DNA from: Paenibacillus pinistramenti
GTDB taxonomy: Bacteria > Bacillota > Bacilli > Paenibacillales > Paenibacillaceae
DNA: 64,000 bases
NCBI RefSeq assembly: GCF_005869875.1
Contig: NZ_VAWG01000003.1
Span: forward strand, 62,001 to 126,000
Direction: 5' to 3'
This document shows positions 1-8,530 of the stretch, piece after piece; position 1 is the stretch's first letter, and each line of letters opens with the position of its first letter. The notes under the pieces were generated by a model, which saw only the letters and a program-made list of their open reading frames with translations, did not search any database and was not told the origin of the DNA. The position numbers and the translations under genes were made by a program.

Positions 1-698
1 TCGTCCAGCTCGGCCTTCTTAGCAAAAGCTGTGCCGTATATACGCTGCAGCATCTTGTTGTCGCTGTTCCCGCGCCAGTAAGCGCCAGCCACGCTGAGCA
101 GCTTGAAGACTTTAATTTTGCCAGTGGAAGGAACATGCGGCCCGCGGCAGAGATCAAAGAACTCCCCTTGATCATAAATCGACAAGACGCTGTCCTCAGG
201 CAGATCACGAATCAGTTCCAGCTTGTAGGGATCGCCCAGCTCGGTGAAGATCGCAAGCGCCTCTTCCCGGCTGACTTCGCGGCGGGTAATCGGCAGATTT
301 TCCCCTACAATCCGTTCCATTTCTTTCTCAATCTTCTGCAGGTCTTCCGGATTCAGCGGATGCTCAAGGTCCATATCATAGTAGAAGCCGTCCTCAATCA
401 CCGGACCGATCCCGAGCTTAACCTCTTTATTGCCAAAAAGGCGTTTCACCGCCTGCGCCAGCAGGTGGGCTGTACTGTGACGCATCATTTCGAGCCCTTC
501 CTTGGAATCGAGAGTCAGCAGTTCAACCTGCGCCCCGTCTGTTAATTTGGTGTTCAAATCAACAACTTTCCCGTTCAGCTTGCCGCCAACCGCGTTCTTG
601 CGGAGCCCGCTGCTGATGGAGGATGCTACATCTTCCAAAGTGCTGCCTTCTGCGTACTCTCTTACGGAGCCGTCCGGCAGGTTAATTGAAATGGCCAT
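1..698 (-). CDS. thrS: threonyl-tRNA synthetase, N-terminal part (runs off the window)
   Basis: Charges tRNA-Thr with threonine in the cytoplasm. The reverse strand reads from ATG at 698 as [11 protein letters not shown], a TGS domain. It continues into the HxxxH-containing editing domain ([13 protein letters not shown], near residues 73-85) and the second additional domain with a [12 protein letters not shown] stretch. The catalytic core and C-terminus lie beyond base 1. An AGAAGGAG-type ribosome site precedes the start. A T-box leader and a strong promoter lie upstream, so expression should rise when uncharged tRNA-Thr accumulates. Identity is firm; only about 233 residues are visible. Confidence 0.96.
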   Translation of the reverse strand, partial: MAISINLPDGSVREYAEGSTLEDVASSISSGLRKNAVGGKLNGKVVDLNTKLTDGAQVELLTLDSKEGLEMMRHSTAHLLAQAVKRLFGNKEVKLGIGPVIEDGFYYDMDLEHPLNPEDLQKIEKEMERIVGENLPITRREVSREEALAIFTELGDPYKLELIRDLPEDSVLSIYDQGEFFDLCRGPHVPSTGKIKVFKLLSVAGAYWRGNSDNKMLQRIYGTAFAKKAELD

Positions 699-764
699 GT
701 TGTTCAATCTCCTTCTAAAATAGAATGATTAAGACTTACGGTTCTCACCGGAAGCGGAGAACAA

Positions 765-1050
765 ATCAAAAAACACCCGCCCCCGGAAAGGGACGAGTGC
801 TGTACCCGTGGTTCCACCCTAATTCAGCCCAAGTTGCAGGCCCTTCATTAGCCGTTCTTAACGGAAACGGTTCCGGCAGTTCCTAGTTCGCCGCTGACAC
901 AAGGTCAGACTCCGCGGTTCAGAACTGCAGCTCCAAAGGGGTAAACCAAACCGGAAAATCCGAAGGAAATTGCAGCCGATGTTTCCTCTCTCTGTACGGT
1001 CCCGTCAGATTTGGTCCATGTCTTTGTCTTCGCTGTTCATTTTGAAATTC
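765..1050 (-). ncRNA. T-box leader of thrS
   Basis: The minus strand carries the T-box signature AGGGTGGAACCACGG near 810-825. It is followed by a GC-rich hairpin and a T-run (about 768-805), the terminator alternative. An ACC triplet (916-918), just before GCGGAG, is a candidate Thr specifier. The leader starts near 1050, from the promoter at 1058-1087. T-boxes read through the terminator when uncharged cognate tRNA pairs with the specifier and the UGGN bulge. The specifier assignment is by eye. Confidence 0.9.
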
Positions 1051-1057
1051 TTAGTGT

Positions 1058-1087
1058 ATTATAAGCTCCCTTTTTAAGAAGAGTCAA
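1058..1087 (-). promoter_or_regulatory. sigma-A promoter of the thrS leader
   Basis: On the minus strand, -35 TTGACT (1082-1087) and -10 TATAAT (1058-1063) are separated by 18 bases. Transcription should start near 1050, at the 5' end of the T-box. Confidence 0.8.
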
Positions 1088-1094
1088 GCCCGGA

Positions 1095-1970
1095 TCAGTC
1101 AAGGCAAAGCTGTGCCCGCTCACCGAATATTTCCTGAATGGTGGCGATCATCCGCAGCTCAGGCTCCTGGGTATGGATCATGATGCGGGCCGGAGAGAGG
1201 GAAATCAGCGAGCTGACGACCGCATCCTCCATCTGCAGCTCCAGATCCGCCATTTTAACTGAGATTCCATCATCCTGGGGAAGCGGCCCAAGCGGAAGCA
1301 TCTGGTCATCCAGCAGCTGGAACTCCATGCCCTCAACATGCTTCAAGTGAATCAGCGGCATCCGCGCATCCTGGAATTGTACAAAATATTTAAGCAGTCC
1401 GATGAACTCCTCATACTGTTTGTCCAGCAGATATTCGTCCATGGCAAGATCAAGAGCATCCTTTAGTTCATCCTCATAAACAGGCATCCGGAACGTAAGC
1501 CACCCATCCACATCGACGGTCCCGAAAGAAGTCAGGCTGTCCAGAAACACACTGTAGATTTCAGCGATTCTCCGTTCACGGCCCCTCATATGCACCTCAT
1601 AATAAGTTAACCCGTCCAGTATTTGAACGGCTAACTCAACGATCTGAGGCGCATCCTCATGTTTATGTAGGGAATAATATTTAGCCAGCAGTCTGCGCAG
1701 CAGAATGGGCTCTTTATCCCGCATAATATGCTCCGTAATAATCTCGGCCGCTTTAGACTTCAAGCCTTTGACTGTTCTTGCCGCAGGGATGGAAGCTCCG
1801 CTGCAAACACAGGTCACGTATACTCTGCCATGTCCATAGCCAAAGCGGAAAGAGAGATCGTTATTTCGTCCCTGACTCCATTTATCGCCTTCTGCCTGAA
1901 ACATTTCACATAGCTGCTCGGCGGCCCGGCGGGAATCAACCGATGTTGTTATGGTAAACAGCTGCATCAT
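1095..1970 (-). CDS. ytxC: YtxC-family protein (putative sporulation protein)
   Basis: About 291 residues with no catalytic motif that I recognise. The sequence and the position immediately upstream of thrS match the YtxC family of Bacillus and Paenibacillus, whose role is not established; it is often annotated as a sporulation protein. An open frame extends back to 2021, but AAGGAG sits just before two consecutive ATG codons at 1970 and 1967, so I place the start there. Spacing favours the second ATG slightly. The protein looks soluble and mixed alpha/beta, with a short Met-rich N-terminus. Confidence 0.75.
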   Translation of the reverse strand: MMQLFTITTSVDSRRAAEQLCEMFQAEGDKWSQGRNNDLSFRFGYGHGRVYVTCVCSGASIPAARTVKGLKSKAAEIITEHIMRDKEPILLRRLLAKYYSLHKHEDAPQIVELAVQILDGLTYYEVHMRGRERRIAEIYSVFLDSLTSFGTVDVDGWLTFRMPVYEDELKDALDLAMDEYLLDKQYEEFIGLLKYFVQFQDARMPLIHLKHVEGMEFQLLDDQMLPLGPLPQDDGISVKMADLELQMEDAVVSSLISLSPARIMIHTQEPELRMIATIQEIFGERAQLCLD

Positions 1971-2070
1971 ATCGCTCCTTCCTCGAGTCCTCGAAACAAG
2001 TATATGGTGCCGGAGGAGCATGTATACGGACGGGGACTATGCAATGGATGGAAGGCGTTAAGCTGCATGG

Positions 2071-2103
2071 AAAAAGAAACAGGCCCCCATAACGGGAGCC
2101 TGC
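2071..2103 (-). terminator. terminator of mqnC
   Basis: The minus strand has CAGGCTCCC and GGGGGCCTG arms followed by TTTCTTTTT, directly after the mqnC stop codon. Confidence 0.8.
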
Positions 2104-2125
2104 CAGTAAACAATATTAACAACAA

Positions 2126-3262
2126 TTAGTTCTGCATAACAAAATCGTTCTCGATCTTCTCATTCGCATCGTCAAACGTACGCAGAATTTCATATCTTGT
2201 ATTGCGCTGCGCCGGAATTTTGCCTGCCTGACGGATAATCTCCAGCGTTGAGGAGATATTGACTTTATGGGTAGCGCCGGCCGAGGATACTACATTCTCC
2301 TCGATCATTGTGCTGCCGAAGTCATCGCATCCGTACTGCAGGGACAGCTTGCCAATCTCCGGCCCCATGGTCACCCACGAGGACTGGAAGTGCTTAATAT
2401 TGTCCAGTACAATCCGGCTGATTGCAACGGTCTTCAGATATTCCTCAGGCGTCTGGCGGTCCAGCTTCAGATTCGTATTGTCCGGCTGGAAGGTCCACGG
2501 AATAAAGGCCAGGAAGCCCTCAGATTTGTATCCGTTCTGAATGCATTCATCCTGCGCGTCACGGACACGCATCAGATGAAGCGCCCGTTCCTCCATGCTT
2601 TCGCCAAGGCCGATTACCATAGTGGCTGTCGTGTTCATCCCGATCTTGTGCGCGGTCTTCATGACGTCCATCCAGTCTGTCCAGGAGCCCTTCAACCGGC
2701 TGATTCTCCGGCGTGTCCGGTCATCAAGGATTTCAGCGCCGCCGCCCGGCAGGGAATCCAGTCCTGCTTCGTGAATCTGACGTAACACTTCTTCCAGTGA
2801 CAGGCCGTCAGAGACCACCTTCATCTTCTGAATTTCGGCCGGAGAGAAGGAGTGCATGATAATGTCCGGAAATCTCTTCTTAATATCGCGAAGAATGTCT
2901 GTATAATAGCTGAACGGCAGGTTCGGATTGGTGCCGCCCTGCATCAGGATCTCCGTTCCGCCTACATCAATGGTTTCCTGTATCTTCTGAAAAATCGTTT
3001 CGTCAGGCAGCACGTAACCCTCTTCAGAACCGGGTCTCCGGTAGAAAGCGCAGAAACGGCAGTAAACGTCACAAACGTTCGTGTAGTTAATATTTCTTCC
3101 TATTACAAAAGTCGTTATCTTCTCCGGAAAACGTCTCTCCATCAAAATGTTGGCTGTGTGCCCCATCTTCTCAATTTCATTCGACTCAAACAAAGCGGTT
3201 GCTTCCTCCAGCGTCACACGTTCCCCGCGCAGCGCTTTCTCAAGGATAGAATCAATAGCCAC
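2126..3262 (-). CDS. mqnC: cyclic dehypoxanthinyl futalosine synthase
   Basis: Radical SAM enzyme of the futalosine route to menaquinone, cyclising dehypoxanthine futalosine. The Cx3Cx2C cluster motif CDVYCRFC lies near residues 64-71. The SMEER and SEGFLAFIPW stretches and the length (378 aa) fit MqnC rather than MqnE. The open frame reaches 3409, but its upstream part overlaps the metC terminator. GTG at 3262 is preceded by GGAAGGGGG at good spacing, so I choose it; ATG at 3283 is the alternative. No other mqn gene is in the window, so the rest of the pathway must lie elsewhere. Confidence 0.92.
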   Translation of the reverse strand: MAIDSILEKALRGERVTLEEATALFESNEIEKMGHTANILMERRFPEKITTFVIGRNINYTNVCDVYCRFCAFYRRPGSEEGYVLPDETIFQKIQETIDVGGTEILMQGGTNPNLPFSYYTDILRDIKKRFPDIIMHSFSPAEIQKMKVVSDGLSLEEVLRQIHEAGLDSLPGGGAEILDDRTRRRISRLKGSWTDWMDVMKTAHKIGMNTTATMVIGLGESMEERALHLMRVRDAQDECIQNGYKSEGFLAFIPWTFQPDNTNLKLDRQTPEEYLKTVAISRIVLDNIKHFQSSWVTMGPEIGKLSLQYGCDDFGSTMIEENVVSSAGATHKVNISSTLEIIRQAGKIPAQRNTRYEILRTFDDANEKIENDFVMQN

Positions 3263-3351
3263 TTTGATGCAGCCCCCTTCCATTTCATAAACTAGAACAG
3301 CTTGTGGATCGTCACTCGGGGCGTTCCTTTTTCTAATCCTAACATACCCTT

Positions 3352-3384
3352 CAAAAGAAAAGAAGCACCCGGAGGGCCGGATGC
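3352..3384 (-). terminator. terminator of the metA-metI-metC operon
   Basis: GCATCCGG and CCGGGTGC arms (one G-U pair) around a short loop, then TTCTTTTCTTTTG on the minus strand, between metC and mqnC. Confidence 0.7.
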
Positions 3385-3434
3385 CTGGAAAATGTGAAAA
3401 AAGTCTCATTTAGTTTACCTATTCAAAAATTGAC

Positions 3435-4622
3435 TTATGCCTGCGCAAGCGCCTGCTCAAGGTCAGCAATCAGATCCTCAACATCCTCAAGACCGACAGA
3501 GAACCGGAGCAGTCCGTCTGTAATGCCGCGCTCCAGGCGGACTTCCGCCGGCATCGAAGCGTGAGACATCATCGCCGGGTAAGATAAAATGCTCTCCACC
3601 GCACCAAGGCTGACAGCCACAATCGGCAGCTTCACCGCGTTGAGCACCTGTTTGGCCCGGTCACCGGAGCCAACATCGAAGGAGACAACGGCTCCATAAC
3701 CGGCCGACTGCTGCTCCTGGATTTCACGGCCGGGATGATCCTTCAGCCCCGGATAGTACACGGCTGTGATATCACTGCGGCTGTCCAGCCACTCGGCAAG
3801 CCTGCGGGCGCTGATCTCACTGTGCGCCATCCGGGCGGACAACGTCTTCATGCCGCGCATGAGCAGCCAGGAATCCTGCACGCCGAGCACGCTGCCAAGA
3901 CCGTTCTGCAAATACTTGAGCTGGCGGCCCAGCGATTCGTTGGCCGATACCGCAAGACCGGCCAGCACATCGCTGTGCCCGCCAAGGAACTTGGTGGCGC
4001 TGTGCAGGACGATATCAATGCCCAGTTCAATCGGACGCTGGTAGTAAGGAGTCATAAACGTATTGTCCACCATGCTGATCAGACCCTGCTCCTTCGACCA
4101 GGCCGCAAGGGCGGCGATGTCTGTAATTTTCAGCGTAGGATTGGAAGGTGTCTCGATATAGATTCCTTTAGTATTTGGACGAAGAGCGGCTTTAACCTCT
4201 TCAATCTTCGTCATGTCTACAAAGGATGCTTCGAGCCCGAACCGGTTCAGAATCCCCGTCAGCAGACGGTAAGTGCCGCCGTAGACATCCTCGGTAACGA
4301 TGAGATGATCGCCTGCAGAGAAGAGCATAAATGCAGCGGATATCGCCGCCATGCCGCTCGGAAACGCATAGCCGTTCGTTCCGCCCTCAAGCAAGGCGAT
4401 ATAGTCTTCCAGCGCCTGGCGGGTCGGATTCCCGGACCGCGTGTAATCATGCTGCGGCGGGTTAAAGATATCTTCATGATGAAAGGTCGACGCCTGATAA
4501 AGCGGAACACTGGAAGCCCCGGTCGCGGCGTCCACTTCAGAGCCGAAGTGAAGCAGCCGCGTATCAAACTTCAGCTCGGAAGAGCGGTTCCCGCTGCCAT
4601 TATTTCCGTCTTTGCTGCTCAT
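3435..4622 (-). CDS. metC: cystathionine beta-lyase / Cys-Met metabolism PLP enzyme (MetC-like)
   Basis: PLP-dependent enzyme that cleaves cystathionine to homocysteine, the penultimate step of methionine synthesis. The Schiff-base lysine is in SATKFLGGH (Lys near 211). DYTRSGNPTR and FPSGMAAI, typical of the fold-type I Cys/Met family, are intact, and the length of 395 aa is normal. It starts two bases after the metI stop, and its ribosome site GGAAGGGGG lies inside the end of metI, so the two are probably translated together. A gamma-lyase activity cannot be excluded from sequence; gene order favours MetC. Confidence 0.88.
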   Translation of the reverse strand: MSSKDGNNGSGNRSSELKFDTRLLHFGSEVDAATGASSVPLYQASTFHHEDIFNPPQHDYTRSGNPTRQALEDYIALLEGGTNGYAFPSGMAAISAAFMLFSAGDHLIVTEDVYGGTYRLLTGILNRFGLEASFVDMTKIEEVKAALRPNTKGIYIETPSNPTLKITDIAALAAWSKEQGLISMVDNTFMTPYYQRPIELGIDIVLHSATKFLGGHSDVLAGLAVSANESLGRQLKYLQNGLGSVLGVQDSWLLMRGMKTLSARMAHSEISARRLAEWLDSRSDITAVYYPGLKDHPGREIQEQQSAGYGAVVSFDVGSGDRAKQVLNAVKLPIVAVSLGAVESILSYPAMMSHASMPAEVRLERGITDGLLRFSVGLEDVEDLIADLEQALAQA

Positions 4623-4624
4623 AC

Positions 4625-5860
4625 TCAGCGGCCCCCTTCCACTTCAGAGCGTGCCGCCTCAAGCGCCTGCGCCAGATCGGCGATGAGATCGTCCGGATGC
4701 TCAATGCCGACGGAGAAACGGAGCAGGCGGTCATCGACGCCTACCGCCTCCCGGATCTCAAGCGGAATGTCAGCATGGGTTTGCACTGCCGGATAAGTCA
4801 GCAGCGATTCCACGCCGCCCAGGCTTTCCGCGAAGGCGATCAGATTCAGATGACGCAGAATCGGCTCGACGTAGCGGGCATCGGTTACTTTAAAGGAGAA
4901 AATGCCGGTATTTCCGGAGGACTGGCGGTTCTGAATCTCATAACCCGGATGGTCAGGCAGCGCCGGGTAGAAGACTTCCGCAATCTGCGGATGCGTGCTC
5001 AGGAATTTCGCCACAGCCGTAGCGTTGCTTTCATGACGCTCCATGCGGAGCGCCAGCGTCTTCATTCCTCTCATCAGCTGGTAGCTGTCGGAAGGGCTGA
5101 GCACCGCTCCGATCGAGTTATGAAGGAAGGCGATTTCCTCGGAGAGCTTCTGTCCTTTTGTTACAATTAGACCGGCCAGGACATCGTTATGTCCGCCCAA
5201 ATATTTGGTCGCGCTGTGAACGACGATATCGGCGCCAAGCTCCAGCGGGCGCTGGAAATACGGCGTCAGCAGCGTGTTATCCACAATGGTCAGCAGCCCA
5301 TGGCGGGTCCCCCACGCGGAAACAGCCGCAATGTCCGTCACCATCATGAGCGGATTCGTTGGCGTTTCAATAAATACGGCCTTCGTCTCCGGACGGCGGG
5401 ACGACTCGAGCGCGTCCAGATCGTTTGTATCCACATAAGTCGCAGTAATGCCATAGCGGGACAGAATTTTCTCAAACAGCCGGTAGGTGCCGCCGTACAA
5501 ATCAAGAGAAACAATAAGGTGGTCGCCCGAGCTGAACATCATAAACAAAGTTTGAAGCGCAGCCATTCCGGAGCTGCAGGCAAAAGCGGCATCGCCGGAT
5601 TCCAGATCGGCAGCAGCTTTCTCCAGCACCGCGCGGGTCGGATTTTTGGTGCGGGTATAGTCGAAGCCGGTGCTTTGGCCCAAGCGCGGATGGCGGTAGG
5701 CGGTAGCTTGGTAAATCGGATAAGTAATCGCTCCGGTTACCGGCTCTTCCATGGAGCCGATCTGCGCCAGCCTGCTTTCAATGCGGAGTTGTTCTGATTT
5801 GTTCCCTGAATTGTTCTCTGAATTGTTCCCTGAATTGTTCCCTGGATTGTTCTCTGGCAT
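4625..5860 (-). CDS. metI: cystathionine gamma-synthase / O-acetylhomoserine thiolyase (MetI-like)
   Basis: PLP enzyme that joins an acylhomoserine with cysteine (or sulfide), between MetA and MetC. The Schiff-base lysine is in SATKYLGGH (Lys near 219). DYTRTKNPTR and ACSSGMAAL are present. About 20 residues at the N-terminus are an Asn/Gly/Ser/Glu-rich low-complexity stretch encoded by five 12-base repeats (5799-5858); the conserved enzyme begins near residue 25. The gene lies 14 bases after metA and 2 bases before metC, all under the SAM-I riboswitch. Which sulfur donor is used cannot be told from sequence. Confidence 0.88.
   Translation of the reverse strand: MPENNPGNNSGNNSENNSGNKSEQLRIESRLAQIGSMEEPVTGAITYPIYQATAYRHPRLGQSTGFDYTRTKNPTRAVLEKAAADLESGDAAFACSSGMAALQTLFMMFSSGDHLIVSLDLYGGTYRLFEKILSRYGITATYVDTNDLDALESSRRPETKAVFIETPTNPLMMVTDIAAVSAWGTRHGLLTIVDNTLLTPYFQRPLELGADIVVHSATKYLGGHNDVLAGLIVTKGQKLSEEIAFLHNSIGAVLSPSDSYQLMRGMKTLALRMERHESNATAVAKFLSTHPQIAEVFYPALPDHPGYEIQNRQSSGNTGIFSFKVTDARYVEPILRHLNLIAFAESLGGVESLLTYPAVQTHADIPLEIREAVGVDDRLLRFSVGIEHPDDLIADLAQALEAARSEVEGGR
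5799..5858 (-). repeat. five tandem 12-base repeats at the start of metI
   Basis: Plus-strand unit TTGTTCCCTGAA with one or two variants, repeated five times without gaps. It encodes a four-residue Asn-Asn-Ser/Pro-Gly/Glu repeat. Copy-number change would keep the metI frame. Confidence 0.9.
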
Positions 5861-5874
5861 TGTCGCTAGTCCCC

Positions 5875-6831
5875 CTAAATTTGATATTCTTCCTTTTGGC
5901 TTTCTTGGATCTTGTTTACCTGGGCATCAATATCATAAGGCGTTTCCTGATACACATAGTAATTCAGCCAGTTGGCAAACAATAAGTTGGCATGAGCCCG
6001 CCAGGTCGATCTCGGCGTTTGGGACGGGTCATTCTTCGGAAAATAATTCACCGGAAGGGGGACGTCCATCCCCTTGGCCGCATCACGGTCATATTCCCAT
6101 TTCAGGGATAAAGGATCGTATTCAGGATGGCCGGCTACAAAAATCTGTCTTCCGTCCCGCGTTGCCACAATGTAGACGCCTGCTTCGTCCGATTCGGACA
6201 AAACATCAAGCTCTTCCACCTTCTCGACATCAGCCTTGGCCACTTCGGTATGACGGGAATGAGGAGCCAGGAACAGCTCGTCAAATCCGCGCAGCAGCTT
6301 GGTGTTCGGAATATTCACCGTATGCGTGAATACGCCGAAACATTTTTGCGGAAGAGAAGCCTTGGGAATTCCAAAATGATGGTACAGGCCCGCCTGGGCC
6401 GCCCAGCAGATATGCATAGTAGAGGTCACATGGGATTCGGTCCAGTCGAAGATCTCCTGAATTTCCTTCCAATAGGTAACATCCTCATAATCGAACTGCT
6501 CTACCGGAGCGCCGGTAATAATCATTCCGTCAAAGCGCAGATGTTTGATTTCTTCAAACGTTTTATAGAACTGATTCAAGTGTTCAGCAGAAGTATTTTT
6601 GGAGGTATGGGAGCCGGGATGAAGGAGCACAAATTCAACCTGAAGCGGCGTATTGGCCAGCAGGCGCAGGATCTGCTCCTCCGTTGTTTCCTTCGTAGGC
6701 ATCAGATTGAGAATGGCAATCCGGAGCGGACGGATGTCCTGATGAAACGCCTGGCTTTCGTCCATTACGAAAATATTTTCATTCGTCAATACTTCTTTCG
6801 CTGGTAAAGAATCGGGAATCTTGATTGGCAT
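5875..6831 (-). CDS. metA: homoserine O-acetyltransferase (MetA family)
   Basis: Activates homoserine by acylation, the first committed step to methionine. Counting from ATG 6831 (318 aa), the catalytic Cys falls at 142 (HICWAAQAG) and the His-x-Glu pair at 235/237 (GHPEYDP). Residue 111 is Glu (TGAPVEQ). In this family Glu111 is known to mark acetyl-CoA use, where Gly marks succinyl-CoA, so I predict acetyl transfer despite the usual succinyltransferase label. A GTG at 6843 is also open, but it sits on top of the AGGAG site, so ATG is preferred. Confidence 0.93.
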   Translation of the reverse strand: MPIKIPDSLPAKEVLTNENIFVMDESQAFHQDIRPLRIAILNLMPTKETTEEQILRLLANTPLQVEFVLLHPGSHTSKNTSAEHLNQFYKTFEEIKHLRFDGMIITGAPVEQFDYEDVTYWKEIQEIFDWTESHVTSTMHICWAAQAGLYHHFGIPKASLPQKCFGVFTHTVNIPNTKLLRGFDELFLAPHSRHTEVAKADVEKVEELDVLSESDEAGVYIVATRDGRQIFVAGHPEYDPLSLKWEYDRDAAKGMDVPLPVNYFPKNDPSQTPRSTWRAHANLLFANWLNYYVYQETPYDIDAQVNKIQESQKEEYQI

Positions 6832-6894
6832 TTTACAGTTCACTCCTCTTCGTTCGCTTGAGCGGCAATCTTAGGAAGGATGAGGGCATATAGC

Positions 6895-6930
6895 AAAAAT
6901 GACCTTCCTCGTAAAATCGAGAAAGGTCAT
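6895..6930 (-). terminator. expression-platform terminator of the SAM-I riboswitch
   Basis: ATGACCTTTCTCG and CGAGGAAGGTCAT arms followed by TTTTTGC on the minus strand, between the aptamer and metA. Confidence 0.88.
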
Positions 6931-6947
6931 ATCATGTCATGGTGTAT

Positions 6948-7084
6948 GCGCCTCTCTCATCTCTCAGAGACTTAAGAATGCCCACTGATGAGCACCATAA
7001 GTTCCGCAAGAATTAGCACCGTGCGATTCATCGCCGGTTGCCGGGTTTCATCGGGCCAGTCCCTCCACCTACTCTTGATAAGAT
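6948..7084 (-). ncRNA. SAM-I riboswitch upstream of metA
   Basis: The minus strand starts with CTTATCAAGAG, continues GGTGGAGGGACTGGCCC then GATGAAACCCGGCAACC, and closes with GAGAGATGAGAG. This is the hallmark S-box order. High SAM should favour the terminator at 6895-6930 and shut off metA-metI-metC. Confidence 0.95.
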
Positions 7085-7140
7085 TTCGCTGTATTCAATT
7101 TAGGAAATACGTTCATGAAAACGTAACAATCTATGCAATA

Positions 7141-7169
7141 AATTTATAGCATAAGACGCCTTTCGTCAA
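7141..7169 (-). promoter_or_regulatory. probable promoter of the SAM-I leader
   Basis: -35 TTGACG (7164-7169). The -10 is either TAAATT (7141-7146, spacer 17) or TATAAA (7143-7148, spacer 15). Transcription would begin near 7135, about 50 bases before the aptamer. Confidence 0.55.
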
Positions 7170-7261
7170 GCAAATAATAAGAGCAAAACTCGCGTAAATC
7201 CGGTACCTTTCGGCCTTGACTGCCATATGCTGGCGTATAGCTTCGGCAAGCATGATTTCGC

Positions 7262-7291
7262 TTGAAAATTTTCATAGCCCGGCGTTATACT
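7262..7291 (+). promoter_or_regulatory. promoter of the corA leader
   Basis: TTGAAA (7262-7267) and TATACT (7286-7291) with an 18-base spacer. This gives a 5' leader of about 220 bases before corA. Confidence 0.6.
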
Positions 7292-7334
7292 AAACAAGTG
7301 TCAAAAGTCCAGTTTGAAGTAGAGGTGAACGGAA

Positions 7335-7466
7335 ATGGAAGGCGACTCTAGTCCGCAGAGCAAATCCCCAAGGGCAATAACAACCACACAGGATTCATTC
7401 GGCAGAATGCTCTCGGAAGTAGGGGGTTCTTTCGTTACCGGCATTTTCTTCGTGCTGTCTGATTAA
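7335..7466 (+). CDS. possible 43-residue upstream ORF in the corA leader
   Basis: An ATG at 7335 follows AGAGGTG at seven bases, a good ribosome site, and opens a 43-codon frame ending TAA at 7466, 51 bases before the corA start. The peptide is Ser/Thr-rich at first and hydrophobic at the end (FVTGIFFVLSD). I recognise no family. It lies in the leader expected from the promoter at 7262-7291, and its frame is the same as corA but closed by a stop. It could be a regulatory leader peptide or an unselected open frame. Confidence 0.4.
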   Translation: MEGDSSPQSKSPRAITTTQDSFGRMLSEVGGSFVTGIFFVLSD

Positions 7467-7517
7467 GATCAGCCGATGCTGATGTCTCCTGTGTTGATCA
7501 ACAAAGGAGTGAATCAG

Positions 7518-8453
7518 ATGAAAATTCGCCATGTAAACGCAGGTGTCTTCACAGCGGTGGAGAACCTCGAGGATACACTGGCGGCACCGGCGGAAGGTTT
7601 TTACTGGATCGATGCCGACACAGAGGATTTGGACTTGCTCCAGCCCGTATTCGGGCTGCACGATCTTGCGGTAGAAGACTGCTTGAGCGATGAGGAACAG
7701 CGTCCCAAAATCGAAATTTACGAAAGCCATTATTTTATTGTAGTTAACAGCATCCGTTTTGATGATGAAGAAATTTTTCTGCGTGCGCTTAACGTCTTTC
7801 TGGGCCGTCATTATATTATTACGGTAACGAAACAGAAGCTCAACGAGCTCCGGGCCGTCAAGCCTATATTATGGGAGCAGGAGGTCAGCGAGCCGGACCG
7901 GTTCCTGTATCTGCTCATTGACCTTGTTGTCGATAACTATTTCACGGTCGGTGACCGGATTGAAGATAAGATCGAGAAGCTGGAAGAAGATATTCTCGTT
8001 CATACGAAGCGTTCGCACCTGAACGAAATTATCGGGCTGCGGAGTGAAATTCTATGGCTGAAGAAAATGCTTGGCCCGCAAAAAGAAGTGATTAACGTCC
8101 TCAATAAGAAAGACCTGCGCCTCATCGACGATCAGCTGCAGAAATATTTCAGCGATATCTATGAAAATGCGGTCAAAATCTCCGAGAACTTTGATACCTT
8201 CCGCGAACTCATGGGCAACTTACGAGAAGCTTACCAGTCCAGTATTGCGAACCGTGCGAACGAAATCATGCGTGTGTTTACCGCAATTACTACGATCTTT
8301 ATCCCGCTGACGCTGATTACGGGCATTTACGGAATGAACTTTGATAATATGCCGGAAGTGCATACGGAGTACGGTTATTTTATCGTGCTGGGAATTATGC
8401 TGGCGCTCGGTCTCGGCATGTTCTATCTGTTCCGGAAGAAAGACTGGATTTGA
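7518..8453 (+). CDS. corA: magnesium transporter CorA
   Basis: Pentameric inner-membrane channel for Mg2+ (and Co2+). The protein has 311 residues: a large soluble N-terminal domain, a long acidic/helical stalk, and two C-terminal membrane helices. The signature YGMNFDN lies between the helices, followed by a final Lys-rich tail. The start at 7518 is set by AAAGGAG nine bases upstream; an in-frame ATG at 7476 lacks a site. The gene is monocistronic, with a bidirectional terminator after it. The leader carries a small ORF and a 12-base palindrome (7492-7503) touching the ribosome site, which may affect translation. Confidence 0.95.
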   Translation: MKIRHVNAGVFTAVENLEDTLAAPAEGFYWIDADTEDLDLLQPVFGLHDLAVEDCLSDEEQRPKIEIYESHYFIVVNSIRFDDEEIFLRALNVFLGRHYIITVTKQKLNELRAVKPILWEQEVSEPDRFLYLLIDLVVDNYFTVGDRIEDKIEKLEEDILVHTKRSHLNEIIGLRSEILWLKKMLGPQKEVINVLNKKDLRLIDDQLQKYFSDIYENAVKISENFDTFRELMGNLREAYQSSIANRANEIMRVFTAITTIFIPLTLITGIYGMNFDNMPEVHTEYGYFIVLGIMLALGLGMFYLFRKKDWI

Positions 8454-8479
8454 AAGCATTTATTTATAACGATTAAGTC

Positions 8480-8524
8480 AAGGGCGAGGCGCATCCGTAA
8501 CTTTCGGAGGCAGACCTCGCCCTT
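8480..8524. terminator. bidirectional terminator between corA and the HRDC gene
   Basis: Ten-base perfect arms AAGGGCGAGG and CCTCGCCCTT around a 25-base loop, between two convergent genes. T-richness is modest on both sides. Confidence 0.65.
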
Positions 8525-8530
8525 ATTGGT

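Noticed and set aside
3735-4796. Long open frame on the plus strand opposite metI-metC
   Set aside because: Antisense shadow of the high-GC metI-metC coding strand, with no ribosome site, no recognisable domain, and two strongly supported genes on the other strand.
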